A DNA stretch of 64,000 nucleotides from assembly GCF_002937075.1 (NCBI RefSeq), contig NZ_NHSJ01000041.1, forward strand, positions 1 through 64,000, written 5' to 3'. A program made the translations under genes and the position numbers. The DNA comes from Rhodoblastus sphagnicola (GTDB lineage Bacteria > Pseudomonadota > Alphaproteobacteria > Rhizobiales > Beijerinckiaceae). A model generated the notes under the pieces. It was given only the letters and a program-made list of their open reading frames with translations. It was not told the origin of the DNA and did no database searches. Shown here one piece after another: positions 8,945-17,797 of the stretch. Each line of letters opens with the position of its first letter. Within the stretch, counting starts at the first letter, position 1.

Positions 8945-9568
8945 TCAGTTCGATGCCGCGACGGTTTCCAGTTCCGGATTGATGTAGCGCCGGTTGAGGT
9001 GGAACAAAGTCGCGACCGCGTTGGAGAACCGGATGAAGGCGCGCCCGACCGGCGTGATGATAAAACCCTCGCCGCTGGGCGCGATATTGCCGCTGCGCAA
9101 CTGTTCCTTGATGCGACGGTCCATCGCGCCATATTTGCGCACGTAGACGTCGTCGAACACCGTTTCCAGGCGATCCGCCGTAAACGTCTCGGTCGGGCGC
9201 TCGTTCATGACGCCCAGCAGGAACACGCTCACCGAACGGTCGAGCGTCACCGGCACCACGATGAGAAAGGTCATGTTCAAGCCGATGGCGAGGCTGACCG
9301 TGGCGATCTGGTGATGAATTGAAATCTGCCCGCCGCACCGACGGTTCAGCAGATGGCGCAAGGGGAAGGTGAACAGGAATTGAAGCATCGCGGCGAGGGC
9401 GATCAGTTTCAACCCGCGAAAGAACAGCACTTCGTCCGCCGAGAACAAATCGGCCGCGAAGGCGCCGACGAAAAGGGCGAGCCCGATCGACGCCGCCAGC
9501 ACGTAAAAGGCGAGTGAGGGCAGGACGGTCGCTTTCGGCGCGCTGTAGGGCTCAATGGCGATCGTCAT
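8945..9568 (-). CDS. Conserved-looking inner-membrane protein, unknown function
   Basis: I do not recognise a named family. The 207-residue product has about four hydrophobic segments (roughly 17-40, 47-68, 85-110 and a weaker one at 110-125). A soluble C-terminal half follows with DDVYVRKYGAMDRRIKEQ and SGEGFIITPVGRAFIRF, a pattern resembling a small winged-helix-like or regulatory tail. It sits between the UdgX/radical SAM pair and a sugar-lipid type operon, separated from both (51 and 80 bp). The AAGGTCGAG ribosome site supports the ATG at 9568. Membership in the upstream operon (9649-12912) is likely but unproven. Confidence 0.7.
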   Translation of the reverse strand: MTIAIEPYSAPKATVLPSLAFYVLAASIGLALFVGAFAADLFSADEVLFFRGLKLIALAAMLQFLFTFPLRHLLNRRCGGQISIHHQIATVSLAIGLNMTFLIVVPVTLDRSVSVFLLGVMNERPTETFTADRLETVFDDVYVRKYGAMDRRIKEQLRSGNIAPSGEGFIITPVGRAFIRFSNAVATLFHLNRRYINPELETVAASN

Positions 9569-9648
9569 GAGGCTCGACCTTTCATGTGAGCCTCGTTGAT
9601 AGAGGGAAACCGTTGAGGATTGTTTACGTGCGTCCGCTCAATGCCGGC

Positions 9649-10968
9649 TCAATCGCTTGAGACAAGCCGCCGGCCAATCGCGCGTCCCTCGCGGATGGCG
9701 TAATTGGTGCCGCGATCCTCGGGGTAAATTTGCGCCATCGAACACAGGTGCAGACCGGGGCGCGGGCCGTCCTGCGGGGGAATCAACCGGCTGTAATGTT
9801 TGCCGACCACTGGCTGCGACCAGCGCGCCCGCCAGACGTGATGCGCCAGACTCCATGACCTGTCCAGTTTGGGGAACATGGCCTGAAGATAGGGCAGCGC
9901 ATAGGCGAAGAAGGCGTCGTCGCTCATCGTGTAGAGCGGGTCGGTGTGCGGCACGTATTTCGAAAGATAGACGATGTGGCGGCCGGCGTAATTTTCCGGT
10001 CCTTCGAAATTGGTATGTTCGATCACGCCGACAAAGGGAAAAGAGGCGTCGTTGACGTTCAGCCAATAGGTCGAGGACAGCGAGCGGTCGAGTTCGAGCA
10101 CCAGGCAGACATTGCCGATATAGTCGATGGCGTTGAGGCGGGCGAGATGATCAGGTTCGGCCCAGTCGGCGATGAGATCGGCGACGATGGGCAGCGCCGT
10201 GGTGGCGACGACGCGCGCGGCCGTGAACACGCCCTTGGCGGTGACCACTTCCCAGCCGCCGTTCTCACGCGGCCGCACCGCGCTGACGCCGGCGCCCAGC
10301 TCGATTTCCGCGCCAAAACTCTTGATTTTCGCCGCCAGCGCGTCGGCCAGCGCGACGAAGCCGCCCTTATAATAGGCGAGGCGCTCCTCGCCGGCTTTGC
10401 CCCGGCTGCCGCCGCGCAACTTGATCTTGTTCCAGAACCAGACGGCGGACACGTCTTCAGCATAGGGGCCGAACTTGCCCTTCAGCAGCGGCTCCCACAC
10501 CACCTGGAACACACGCTCGCCGCCGAGTTCGCGCAGCCAGTCGGCGGCGGTCCGACCCTCCAGCGCCATCCAGTCCGTGACCCGGCGCGCCCGCAGCGCG
10601 AGCAGTCCGAGTTTGATGCGGTCGAACAGGTTTAACGGCGAAAATTTCAAGAGATCGAGCGGCGTCGAAAGCTTGAAGACTGTATTGGCGTAATAGACCC
10701 CGGTATTGGTCGGGTTGATGCGGACCTGATCAGACAGGCCGAGTTCGTCGATCAGCCCCATCACCTCGCGATCGTTGGTGAACCAATGATGGTAGAACCG
10801 GTCGAGACGGCTTCCGCCGACGTTGAACGCGGCGGCGAGGCCGCCGATTTCTTCGGCCTGCTCCAGAATCGCGACCTTCTGGCCGGCGCGGGCGAGTTCA
10901 TAGGCCGCGCTGAGGCCGGTAAAACCAGCGCCAATGATCACCACATCGAAGTTGCGCGCTTCGCTCAT
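9649..10968 (-). CDS. NAD(P)/FAD-dependent oxidoreductase, flavin amine oxidase superfamily
   Basis: A 439-residue flavoprotein with the dinucleotide motif VVIIGAGFTGLSAAYELARAG (about residues 8-28) and a second conserved segment near the C-terminus (DRGTNYAIREGRAIGRRL). The fold group includes protoporphyrinogen oxidase, carotenoid desaturases and amine oxidases; the sequence (RLDRFYHHWFTND) does not match CrtI, CrtD or HemY closely enough to name a substrate. The start overlaps the stop of the preceding membrane protein (ATGA at 10965-10968), so it is translated with a glycosyltransferase and a flippase-like protein. That context suggests oxidation of a membrane lipid or polyprenyl-linked sugar. 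Confidence 0.75.
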   Translation of the reverse strand: MSEARNFDVVIIGAGFTGLSAAYELARAGQKVAILEQAEEIGGLAAAFNVGGSRLDRFYHHWFTNDREVMGLIDELGLSDQVRINPTNTGVYYANTVFKLSTPLDLLKFSPLNLFDRIKLGLLALRARRVTDWMALEGRTAADWLRELGGERVFQVVWEPLLKGKFGPYAEDVSAVWFWNKIKLRGGSRGKAGEERLAYYKGGFVALADALAAKIKSFGAEIELGAGVSAVRPRENGGWEVVTAKGVFTAARVVATTALPIVADLIADWAEPDHLARLNAIDYIGNVCLVLELDRSLSSTYWLNVNDASFPFVGVIEHTNFEGPENYAGRHIVYLSKYVPHTDPLYTMSDDAFFAYALPYLQAMFPKLDRSWSLAHHVWRARWSQPVVGKHYSRLIPPQDGPRPGLHLCSMAQIYPEDRGTNYAIREGRAIGRRLVSSD

Positions 10969-11993
10969 GCTTTTTCCGTTTTCAACAGGCCCTTGACCGG
11001 ATGCGACAGCAGATGGAGTCCCCCCAACAGGGTTGGCGGCAGCCACAGGAGAAGATGGACCAGCACGGCGAAGGCAGCGCCCGTGGCGAAACTGTCGCCG
11101 GAGCGCATCAGCGCCTGCGCGGTGAAATAGTCGAACGTGCCGACGAAGCCGGGCGAACTCGGGATCACCGTCGCCAGCGTGCCGACGGGAAGCGCCAGCC
11201 ACGCGCCGGCGGGGTTTTGCACCGTCGGCAGCGCGAGAGCGCAGAACCAGAACACCAAGCCTTCGCAGAGCCATGCCAGGGCGGACCAGCCCAGCAACCG
11301 GAACATGGTGGCGGGGATGCTGACATGGCCAATGGTTTCGGCGCCGCGATGGATTTCGCGGCTGAGGCCTTCGCTCAAGCCGGGGAGAAACCGCCGCAGC
11401 GCCGCCGTCAGATGCAGCGCAATTCGTTCGAACACGGCGGGAAACAACAGCAGGCCCGCCAGACCGGCGATGGTGACGACCGGGATCAGGCTGCTCAGCC
11501 GGATCAGCCCGCCGCCGCCGAACACCGCCAACGCGGCGGCGAGAAACAGCAGGACCATCAGAAGATCGAGCAGGCGCTCGACGAACAGGGTGGTGACCGC
11601 CACGCCCTGGGAGACGCCGAGTTGCTTGCAGAAGCCGAAGGAGCGCACGAGATCGCCCATGCGGAAAGGCAGCAGATTGTTGGCGGCGACGCTGGCGAAC
11701 AACGGGCCGGCGCAATCGCGCCATGTGAGCTTGGGATTATGCGCGCAGAGCATGACCCGCCAGCGCGCCACCCGGCAGGAATAGCCCAGCAGAAAGGCGA
11801 CCAAGGCGCCGATCACCCAGGAGGCGCGCGCCTGAGAGATCGCAGCGGAGACCTGTTCGACCTGGATCTGGCGAAAGCCGAGCCAGAGAAACAGGCACGT
11901 CAGCGCGAGGCCGATCGCCGCCTGCGCCACTCTCCTGCGGCCGCGACCCCGGGCCGGTCGCGCGTCAGGGTGGGGGGAAGCCGTGATATTCAT
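10965..11993 (-). CDS. Lysylphosphatidylglycerol-synthase-like (UPF0104) polytopic membrane protein
   Basis: Integral membrane protein of about 342 residues with seven or eight hydrophobic segments. It has the family sequences LFASVAANNLLPFRMGDLVR and FVERLLDLLMVL, typical of the UPF0104/LPG-synthetase transmembrane region without the aminoacyl transferase domain. Such proteins often sit beside GT2 glycosyltransferases and are thought to move or handle lipid-linked intermediates. It overlaps the glycosyltransferase end and the oxidoreductase start. The ATG at 11993 is my choice; an ATG at 12002 and a longer frame to 12044 are possible. Confidence 0.8.
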   Translation of the reverse strand: MNITASPHPDARPARGRGRRRVAQAAIGLALTCLFLWLGFRQIQVEQVSAAISQARASWVIGALVAFLLGYSCRVARWRVMLCAHNPKLTWRDCAGPLFASVAANNLLPFRMGDLVRSFGFCKQLGVSQGVAVTTLFVERLLDLLMVLLFLAAALAVFGGGGLIRLSSLIPVVTIAGLAGLLLFPAVFERIALHLTAALRRFLPGLSEGLSREIHRGAETIGHVSIPATMFRLLGWSALAWLCEGLVFWFCALALPTVQNPAGAWLALPVGTLATVIPSSPGFVGTFDYFTAQALMRSGDSFATGAAFAVLVHLLLWLPPTLLGGLHLLSHPVKGLLKTEKA

Positions 11994-12912
11994 CGACGAC
12001 ATAGAGCGGACGGCCTTTCGACTCGCTGTAGATGCGGCCGACATATTCCCCGAGAATTCCTACCGAAATGAGTTGCACGCCGCCGAGAAACAGCACGGCG
12101 ATCATGAGCGCCGTCCAGCCCTCGACCCATATGTCCGTGAAAATGCGCAGATACAGGGCATAGACGATGCCGATCACCGCCATCACCGCGCAGGTCATGC
12201 CGAGCGACACCGACAATTGCAGCGGCTTGATCGAAAACGAAAGAATGCCGTCCACCGCGAAGCGAATCATTTTCGCCAGCGGATATTTCGTGGCTCCGGC
12301 GAAACGCGGCGCGCGCTTGTAGGGCAGCGGCGTCTGCTTGAAGCCGACCCAACTGACCATTCCCCGCAAAAAGCGATCGCGCTCCGGCATGGACCGCAGC
12401 ACATCCGCAACGGTCTTGCTCATCAGGCGAAAGTCGCCGGTGTCAAAGGGAATGGGGACGTCCGAGAATTCGTTGAGCAGCCGATAAAATCCGCGCGCTG
12501 TGGCGACTTTGAACAGGGATTCTCCGGGACGCTCGGTGCGCACGCCGTAGACGACCTCATAACCTTCGCGCCATTTCCGGATCATTTCCGGAATGATTTC
12601 GGGCGGGTCTTGCAGGTCGGCGTCGATCAGCACGATGGCGTCGCCCTTGGCCGCGTCGATGCCGGCGGAAACCGCGATCTGGTGTCCGAAGTTGCGGGAG
12701 AAACCAATGAGGCGAATGGGCACGCCCTGGGAGTCGAAGGATTTGACGATTTCGCGCGTCTGGTCGGCGCTGCCGTCATCAACAAAGATAAGTTCCAGAT
12801 CATCCTCGACCCTGTTCGCCAGGGCGCAAAGGCGTTTCAAGGTCTCGGCAATGACTTTCTCTTCATTGTAACAGGGGACGACTATTGAAATCGTCGCTTT
12901 TCCAACGGGCAT
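11965..12912 (-). CDS. Family 2 glycosyltransferase (polyprenyl-phosphate sugar transferase type)
   Basis: A 315-residue protein with an N-terminal GT-A domain (ISIVVPCYNEEKVI, then VDDGSADQT and DADLQDPPE with the metal-binding DxD-type acidic residues). Two C-terminal transmembrane segments follow (about 228-252 and 262-285), the layout of DPM1/ArnC/GtrB-type enzymes that load a sugar onto polyprenyl phosphate. It is the first gene of an overlapping three-gene set. The frame runs upstream to 13107, but homology begins at the ATG at 12912; 12924 is an alternative. The sugar is unknown. It could serve lipopolysaccharide, hopanoid or carotenoid decoration. Confidence 0.85.
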   Translation of the reverse strand: MPVGKATISIVVPCYNEEKVIAETLKRLCALANRVEDDLELIFVDDGSADQTREIVKSFDSQGVPIRLIGFSRNFGHQIAVSAGIDAAKGDAIVLIDADLQDPPEIIPEMIRKWREGYEVVYGVRTERPGESLFKVATARGFYRLLNEFSDVPIPFDTGDFRLMSKTVADVLRSMPERDRFLRGMVSWVGFKQTPLPYKRAPRFAGATKYPLAKMIRFAVDGILSFSIKPLQLSVSLGMTCAVMAVIGIVYALYLRIFTDIWVEGWTALMIAVLFLGGVQLISVGILGEYVGRIYSESKGRPLYVVDEYHGFPPP

Positions 12913-13121
12913 ACGGTGTTCCATCTGCGCGGAGACGATAAACGCCCGCTTCCCAACCGCCTGAACAGACTTGTCCCAGCGCATGTCTGCCTTTAGGAGA
13001 CGCAAGGTAACAGAAGCCGCCGACATTTCAAATCGCGCCCCGACGCCAAAACAACCAATCGCGCGGAACTCCGCCCGCGCGTTTTGGTCGAAACTTCGGT
13101 CGATCACGACTTCCGTTACGC

Positions 13122-14066
13122 CTATTCAGTCCGTTCGAAGCTGACCAGTTGGTACAAGCCGCCGAAGAACCGCTGAATTTCAAAACCGCCTATCTTAGCA
13201 TCCGCGGGCAGGAAGTCCCTGATGTCGTGTCGCCACAGGTCGAGTGCGAACGGTTCCAACCTGGCGAGGATCGGCGCGAACAGATAGCGCATGGGATTCC
13301 AGCGCGCCGGTTGCGCATATTCCATGATGACGACGCGACCGCCCGGCCGCACCACCCTTAACGCCTCCGCCAGCGTGCGACGACGCCAATCCTCTGGCAT
13401 TTCGTGCAGCAGAAAAAACAGCACCACGCGATCGAAGCTTGCGGACTCGAACGTCAACGCCGCCGAGTCCATCGTCGCCAAGCGCACGGGCGCGTTCGCG
13501 CGGAGTTTGCGTTTGAGATTCTCGAGCTGGATCGGCAGCACATCGATCACATCGACTTCGCCTTGTCCGGCGACGGCGCGATCCAGCAGCGAAGGCGTGA
13601 AATCGCCATAAGCACTGGCGACCTGGAGTGTGCGGCCCGGCAAAGTAGGTCCGAGCGCGTCCAGCGCGGCATCGCGCAGGCGGTGATAATTACCCCAGAG
13701 AATAGCGTCGATCAGCCATTGCCGCTCGAACACCCAAACAGCGTTGGGGTGAACATAAGCCCACCAATAGTTATCCGTCAGATAGCTTGGGATTGCCTGG
13801 GCGCCATTGATCCCGGCCTCGGCCTCCGCGATCGGAGGCTCCCCTGATGCGGGAGACATGACGGAATTGGCGCGATCGGCCTGAAGATCGACCACTCGAT
13901 CGACCTCTGTTGAACTATTTCCATTTAAGAGCACTTGGACATCCCCGGCGCGCGTGCGGTCAAGATAAGACAACCTAACCTGAAACGCCGGCGACCTCCT
14001 AGCGCCATCTGGCGTGTCGGCTTCATCGTTATTGGACGCGGCGGCCTTTTCGGACCGCCGCGCCAT
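13122..14066 (-). CDS. rquA: Rhodoquinone biosynthesis protein RquA
   Basis: Methyltransferase-fold protein matching RquA, which converts ubiquinone to rhodoquinone, the low-potential quinone used in fumarate-linked anaerobic metabolism. Diagnostic stretches are YWWAYVHPNAVWVFERQW, ILWGNYHRLRDAALD, the unusual motif I TLQVASAYGDFTP (not the GxGxG of normal SAM methyltransferases), DVLPIQLENLKRKL, and FALDLWRHDIRDFL. The homologous core starts near residue 85. The first 70-85 residues are extra compared with the usual length near 230-250, so the internal ATG at 13859 is a possible true start. The 14066 ATG lies 9 bp after pufC, placing the gene as last member of the puf operon. Confidence 0.88.
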   Translation of the reverse strand: MARRSEKAAASNNDEADTPDGARRSPAFQVRLSYLDRTRAGDVQVLLNGNSSTEVDRVVDLQADRANSVMSPASGEPPIAEAEAGINGAQAIPSYLTDNYWWAYVHPNAVWVFERQWLIDAILWGNYHRLRDAALDALGPTLPGRTLQVASAYGDFTPSLLDRAVAGQGEVDVIDVLPIQLENLKRKLRANAPVRLATMDSAALTFESASFDRVVLFFLLHEMPEDWRRRTLAEALRVVRPGGRVVIMEYAQPARWNPMRYLFAPILARLEPFALDLWRHDIRDFLPADAKIGGFEIQRFFGGLYQLVSFERTE

Positions 14067-14075
14067 TTTTGTCTC

Positions 14076-15101
14076 TTACTTCGTCGCGGCTACGCCGCCA
14101 AGTTCCGACCAGTCCTTCGCCAACTGCGCGCCGAGGAGCGGCTTAGGCGCACCCTGGTGACAGGTTGCGCAGTAAAGCTTCGGACCGTCGCCCGTCGGAC
14201 CCAACCGATTGGCGGGCCATTCAGCCTGGAGCGGCTTCAGGAAGTTAGCATTCAGATCGCGCACCAAGTTGATGCCCTGCCACGCATTGACGCGCAACGG
14301 GGAACTCTCCGGCCAACTGAAGAAGTCGCGGGAGTTGTGGCAATAGGTGCAATTGACGCCAAGCCCCCCCGAAATCGCCATCATCAGCGAGTAGGTTTTC
14401 TCCGTCGCGAACATAGTCGGACCGAAACTCGTCGGCAGCGCCTGGGTGGATTGGATGCGAATCGCATCCTTGCCATCGAGAATGCCGCTGAACGGATCCG
14501 TGTTCATAGCGGTGAAGCCATTGACGCGGTTCGGGTGACCAAGGTCGTGACTGGTGGCGGCGGCTCCGCCAGCCTTTGGCGGCGCATCCTTGTACCAGAC
14601 GCCCTTGGGCACAGGCTGCCCACGGTGACAGGTATAGCAGGTCACGCCGGTGGTGAGGACGTGAGCTTGCCAATCCTTGTTAATGTGCCGCGTCATCTGC
14701 AGCATCGTCCGGGACACCCTCTTGGTGTAAAGACTGTCGTCCGCCAGGTTCTCCGGGTTATGACAGTAGTTGCACCCCTGCTCGCCGCCGACCCAGGCGC
14801 CGAGACCGAGCATCACACGGTTGAACTGCCCTTCCGTGAGGTCTGTCAGAACTTTGACGTTCTTATAGACATCAGTGGCCCTCTTGCCGCCGGCCTCCGC
14901 CGGATCAATCGCATCCGGCAAGGCGTTGGCTGCTTTCAGGAGGCGCACGGACTCCGCAGTAGACAACTCACCGGTCGACGTGCCGCGATAGCCCGTCTGC
15001 GTGGTATGGACTTTCGAAAAATTCCATCCCGGGGTGAGTATGAGCGCCGTGGCGAGCAGCGCGGCGGCGGTTCCGCCTAACAGTAGACCGACGGTTTTCA
15101 T
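14076..15101 (-). CDS. pufC: Photosynthetic reaction centre tetrahaem cytochrome c subunit
   Basis: Periplasmic electron donor that re-reduces the photo-oxidised special pair. The 341-residue product has one N-terminal hydrophobic segment (about residues 5-24) without a lipobox cysteine, so it is probably held by an uncleaved anchor. It has four haem attachment motifs: CNYCH, CYTCH, CTYCH and CATCH. Its ATG overlaps the pufM stop by four bases. It is followed by rquA 9 bp further on. Confidence 0.97.
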   Translation of the reverse strand: MKTVGLLLGGTAAALLATALILTPGWNFSKVHTTQTGYRGTSTGELSTAESVRLLKAANALPDAIDPAEAGGKRATDVYKNVKVLTDLTEGQFNRVMLGLGAWVGGEQGCNYCHNPENLADDSLYTKRVSRTMLQMTRHINKDWQAHVLTTGVTCYTCHRGQPVPKGVWYKDAPPKAGGAAATSHDLGHPNRVNGFTAMNTDPFSGILDGKDAIRIQSTQALPTSFGPTMFATEKTYSLMMAISGGLGVNCTYCHNSRDFFSWPESSPLRVNAWQGINLVRDLNANFLKPLQAEWPANRLGPTGDGPKLYCATCHQGAPKPLLGAQLAKDWSELGGVAATK

Positions 15102-16078
15102 TGCGGAGCTCCCGACGCTGCCGGATCAAGGATCGCGGGGAAAACATGGGGATAGGAAGGCGCGATGTTGTGCTGGACCGCCCAGAGATACCAGTTGTCC
15201 ACCACCGTGCCGGAGAGCAGGATGCCAATGCCGCCTGTCAACGGACACAGAACCGCACACCACCAACCCCAACGATGGATCGATTCCATCGTAGCGTTGT
15301 AGCCCATGGTCCAACGCCAGAACAAAGCCGCGCGCTCCGCCGCCGTACCGCGGTAAAGCATCTGCTCGACTTCGCGCTCCCCACCGTAACGCCCAACCGA
15401 CAGGATCGTCGCTCCGTGCATGGCGAACAGCAGAGCTGCGCCGTACAGGAATGCAATCGAGAGCATGTGGAACGGGTCGTAGTACAAGTTGCCGTAACGC
15501 AGCGAGAATGCCGCGGTCCAGTCAAGGTGCGGGAAAATGCCGAACGGCGGCGCTTCGCTGAAATGACCCATCAGCAGCGGCTGGATGAATCCGAGAACCA
15601 GATACAACCAGATCGCGGAAGCAAAAGCCCAAGCCATGTGCGTGCTAAGACCCAGAGCGACCGCGCGGCGATAGACGCGCGCCCACCAGAGGAGCATGGA
15701 CATGGTCAGGAAGAAGCCGGCCATCAACCACCAGCCGCCTTCGGCCAACGGCGGGAAGGCCCTGATGCCATATTCCGGCTTCGGCGGTTCCAGAGCCAGC
15801 CACGGGAACTGCCGCAGGAACTGGATCACATCCCAGTGCACCGACGCGAGCATATTAAACCCGATGATCAGCAGTGCGACCGTTCCGGAGATCAACGACG
15901 CGACCCCGAGGGTGCCGAGATAGAGCGGCCCGATCTGTGCGTTGCCGATGAAGCCGAGCCAGTAGGAAAGTATCGGCTTTCCTACGCGCTCGCGATCAAC
16001 GATCTCCCCGCCCAAACCCTTCTCGGGAGTGGTTGGGTGGACCTGGAGTTGAGTGAAGACATTCTCATAAATGGACAC
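15098..16078 (-). CDS. pufM: Photosynthetic reaction centre M subunit
   Basis: Core membrane subunit of the type II reaction centre; with PufL it binds bacteriochlorophylls, bacteriopheophytins, quinones and the non-haem iron. The 326 residues carry the usual N-terminus ([10 protein letters not shown]), five transmembrane helices, and conserved ligands such as [22 protein letters not shown] (special-pair and iron histidines). The C-terminal tail is extended as in species that own a tetrahaem cytochrome. It lies 16 bp after pufL and overlaps pufC. Confidence 0.98.
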   Translation of the reverse strand: MSIYENVFTQLQVHPTTPEKGLGGEIVDRERVGKPILSYWLGFIGNAQIGPLYLGTLGVASLISGTVALLIIGFNMLASVHWDVIQFLRQFPWLALEPPKPEYGIRAFPPLAEGGWWLMAGFFLTMSMLLWWARVYRRAVALGLSTHMAWAFASAIWLYLVLGFIQPLLMGHFSEAPPFGIFPHLDWTAAFSLRYGNLYYDPFHMLSIAFLYGAALLFAMHGATILSVGRYGGEREVEQMLYRGTAAERAALFWRWTMGYNATMESIHRWGWWCAVLCPLTGGIGILLSGTVVDNWYLWAVQHNIAPSYPHVFPAILDPAASGAPQ

Positions 16079-16094
16079 GCTCGCCTCCTAGACG

Positions 16095-16919
16095 TTAGCG
16101 CCAGATCGGCAGGTTGAGCCACCAATTCCACCATTCGGGCCAGCCGCGCGTCCAAAACGGACCACTCAGCAGGATGCATATCGCGCTCCAGAAGGAGGCG
16201 GAAACAGCCAGGAAGAGGCCGAGCCGATGGATACCGAGCGTGCCGATGGAATAGCCGACCACATCACGGAAGAACCAGTCTTCGTACTCGGTCGGACGGA
16301 CAGTTTCCCCGCGCCTTGGATTGGCGGCCGACACGATCACGGCGCCATGCATACCCAGCGCAAGGCAATTCGTGAAGAAGAAGGTGATCGCCAGCATGTG
16401 CGCCGGGTTATAGTGGAAGTGAAGATACTGATAGCCCGTGTTGGACACCCAATCGAGGTGACTGAGGATTCCATAGGGAAATCCGTAACCCCACGCGCCC
16501 ATAAGAAGCGGCCGGAACACGACCAGGACCGTATAGGCGAAGATCGCGAAGCCGAAGGCGATCGGGACGTGATAGCCAATGCCGAGTTTGCGGCAGATTT
16601 CCACCTCACGCAAAGCCCAAGAGCCGAAAGCGCCGAGCGCGCAGACGGTCACGATCTGCCAGATTCCACCCTCTTTCAAGGGGGCCAAGCCGAGCCCATA
16701 TTTGAGGTCCGGAGGCGCGATATTGATCTGCCAGAGGTTCCAGGTGGGGCCGAGCGCCGCCCCGTAAACGATCATCAACGTACCAACAAGGGCGAAGATG
16801 ACCGTGGTGACACCGAAGAATCCGACGTAGAACGGTCCGACCCAGAAGTCGAGCAGGTCTCCGCCTAGGAGCGTGCCGCCCCGCACGCGGTATTTTTTTT
16901 CAAAGTTGAGCATCGCCAT
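16095..16919 (-). CDS. pufL: Photosynthetic reaction centre L subunit
   Basis: Core reaction centre subunit, 274 residues from the ATG at 16919 ([19 protein letters not shown], the usual PufL N-terminus), with a GGGGAG ribosome site. An ATG two codons later and an upstream extension to 16979 are unlikely. The sequence [21 protein letters not shown] holds the conserved histidine ligands. It follows pufBA after a strong intercistronic hairpin, as in other purple bacteria. Confidence 0.98.
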   Translation of the reverse strand: MAMLNFEKKYRVRGGTLLGGDLLDFWVGPFYVGFFGVTTVIFALVGTLMIVYGAALGPTWNLWQINIAPPDLKYGLGLAPLKEGGIWQIVTVCALGAFGSWALREVEICRKLGIGYHVPIAFGFAIFAYTVLVVFRPLLMGAWGYGFPYGILSHLDWVSNTGYQYLHFHYNPAHMLAITFFFTNCLALGMHGAVIVSAANPRRGETVRPTEYEDWFFRDVVGYSIGTLGIHRLGLFLAVSASFWSAICILLSGPFWTRGWPEWWNWWLNLPIWR

Positions 16920-16956
16920 GGCCGGCGCTCCCCAAACGACGTTAAGTTTCAGGGTA

Positions 16957-16982
16957 CGGGCGGGCGCTGAAGCGTCCACCCG
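16957..16982 (-). promoter_or_regulatory. Intercistronic hairpin between pufA and pufL
   Basis: The minus strand can fold CGGGTGGACGCT against AGCGCCCGCCCG with a 2-base loop and a few mismatches. Hairpins at this position in Rhodobacter protect the upstream pufBA message from 3'-5' decay, giving more LH1 than reaction centre. The role here is inferred from position and stability. Confidence 0.6.
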
Positions 16983-17013
16983 TGACGCGGGCGATTCCCG
17001 CTGGTCGGAAGTG

Positions 17014-17193
17014 TCAGGCGACCGTTGTCGTGAGCTCGATCTGCGCGGCCCTCAGGGCCGGCTTGCCTTCCAGCCAGTTGAACCGATCGGTGCTGAGGCA
17101 GATGAAGTGAATAATCAGCCCCAGAACGAACAGGAAAGCCGACAGAGCAACGAGGACCCGACGCGGATCGAAGAGCAGCCAAAGTTTGTACAT
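17014..17193 (-). CDS. pufA: Light-harvesting 1 alpha polypeptide
   Basis: A 59-residue single-helix antenna protein that binds bacteriochlorophyll and carotenoid around the reaction centre. The start [14 protein letters not shown] is the classic LH1 alpha N-terminus. The helix contains the bacteriochlorophyll ligand histidine in LIIHFI, and a tryptophan follows in [16 protein letters not shown] ribosome site precedes the ATG. It is translated 15 bp after pufB. Confidence 0.97.
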   Translation of the reverse strand: MYKLWLLFDPRRVLVALSAFLFVLGLIIHFICLSTDRFNWLEGKPALRAAQIELTTTVA

Positions 17194-17208
17194 GAGCCTC
17201 TTCTCCTC

Positions 17209-17415
17209 TTAGCTGATCATCGAGATAGCGCTGGTGACGCTGTCGAGCAGAGCCCAGCCCTTCGGGCCCGGGATCCACGGACGCCACGCCCACGAGAGGA
17301 CGTGCGCGAGAACGGCAACAACATGAAAGCCCAAGAAGCTTGCCACGAACACGGAGTGAAATTCTTTCGCCTCCGCATCCGACAGTCCGGACAGGGATGA
17401 TCTGTCTTCGGCCAT
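17209..17415 (-). CDS. pufB: Light-harvesting 1 beta polypeptide
   Basis: A 68-residue antenna protein with the soluble head MAEDRSSLSGLSDAEAKEF, one transmembrane helix with two conserved histidines (GFHVVAVLAHVLSW), and the terminal aromatic motif WRPWIPGPKGW. A perfect TAAGGAGG ribosome site lies before the ATG. It stands between pufQ and pufA. It has about 15 residues after the WRPW region, a little more than many homologues. Confidence 0.97.
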   Translation of the reverse strand: MAEDRSSLSGLSDAEAKEFHSVFVASFLGFHVVAVLAHVLSWAWRPWIPGPKGWALLDSVTSAISMIS

Positions 17416-17477
17416 TTTTTGACCTCCTTACAGGTTACCGCGTACGCCGTTACGCGGCCCAAATTCGTCTCGATCCC

Positions 17478-17759
17478 TTAGGATCTCGACTGGCGTTCCT
17501 GACGGTTGTCCCGTCTGGATGACTGCAACATCGTCTTCGCCATGAGCGCGTAAGATGTCGCTATAGACGCTTGCGAGCGCGCCTCGGCGAGCCAAGACCG
17601 GCCCTGGTCCGGGGCGTGCTGCGAATCAATGAAAACCTTGGAGAAGAGAGCCTTCAGCCCGCCGGCGACCACCAGCAACACCAAGAGAAATCCGCCAAAC
17701 ACCCGCCAAGCCAGATCTTGCTCGCTTCTCGCCGTGACAGTGTGGACAGCCGATTTCAT
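17478..17759 (-). CDS. pufQ: PufQ-like small membrane protein
   Basis: A 93-residue protein between bchZ and pufB, exactly where pufQ lies in the bchCXYZ-puf superoperon. One transmembrane segment is clear (FGGFLLVLLVVAGGLKALF), followed by a polar tail. PufQ is needed for normal bacteriochlorophyll formation in Rhodobacter. Sequence identity to known PufQ is not obvious to me, so the name rests mainly on position, size and topology. The ATG at 17759 has a GGAGAGG ribosome site and is preferred over upstream ATG/TTG codons. Confidence 0.6.
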   Translation of the reverse strand: MKSAVHTVTARSEQDLAWRVFGGFLLVLLVVAGGLKALFSKVFIDSQHAPDQGRSWLAEARSQASIATSYALMAKTMLQSSRRDNRQERQSRS

Positions 17760-17797
17760 GATCCTCTCCATGCTATGCAAGCAAACGCGTAACCGCG

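Noticed and set aside
9649-11724. Single 691-codon frame joining the FAD oxidoreductase with upstream sequence
   Set aside because: The upstream third is an out-of-frame reading of the UPF0104 gene. The oxidoreductase has its own ATG at 10968 overlapping the previous stop.
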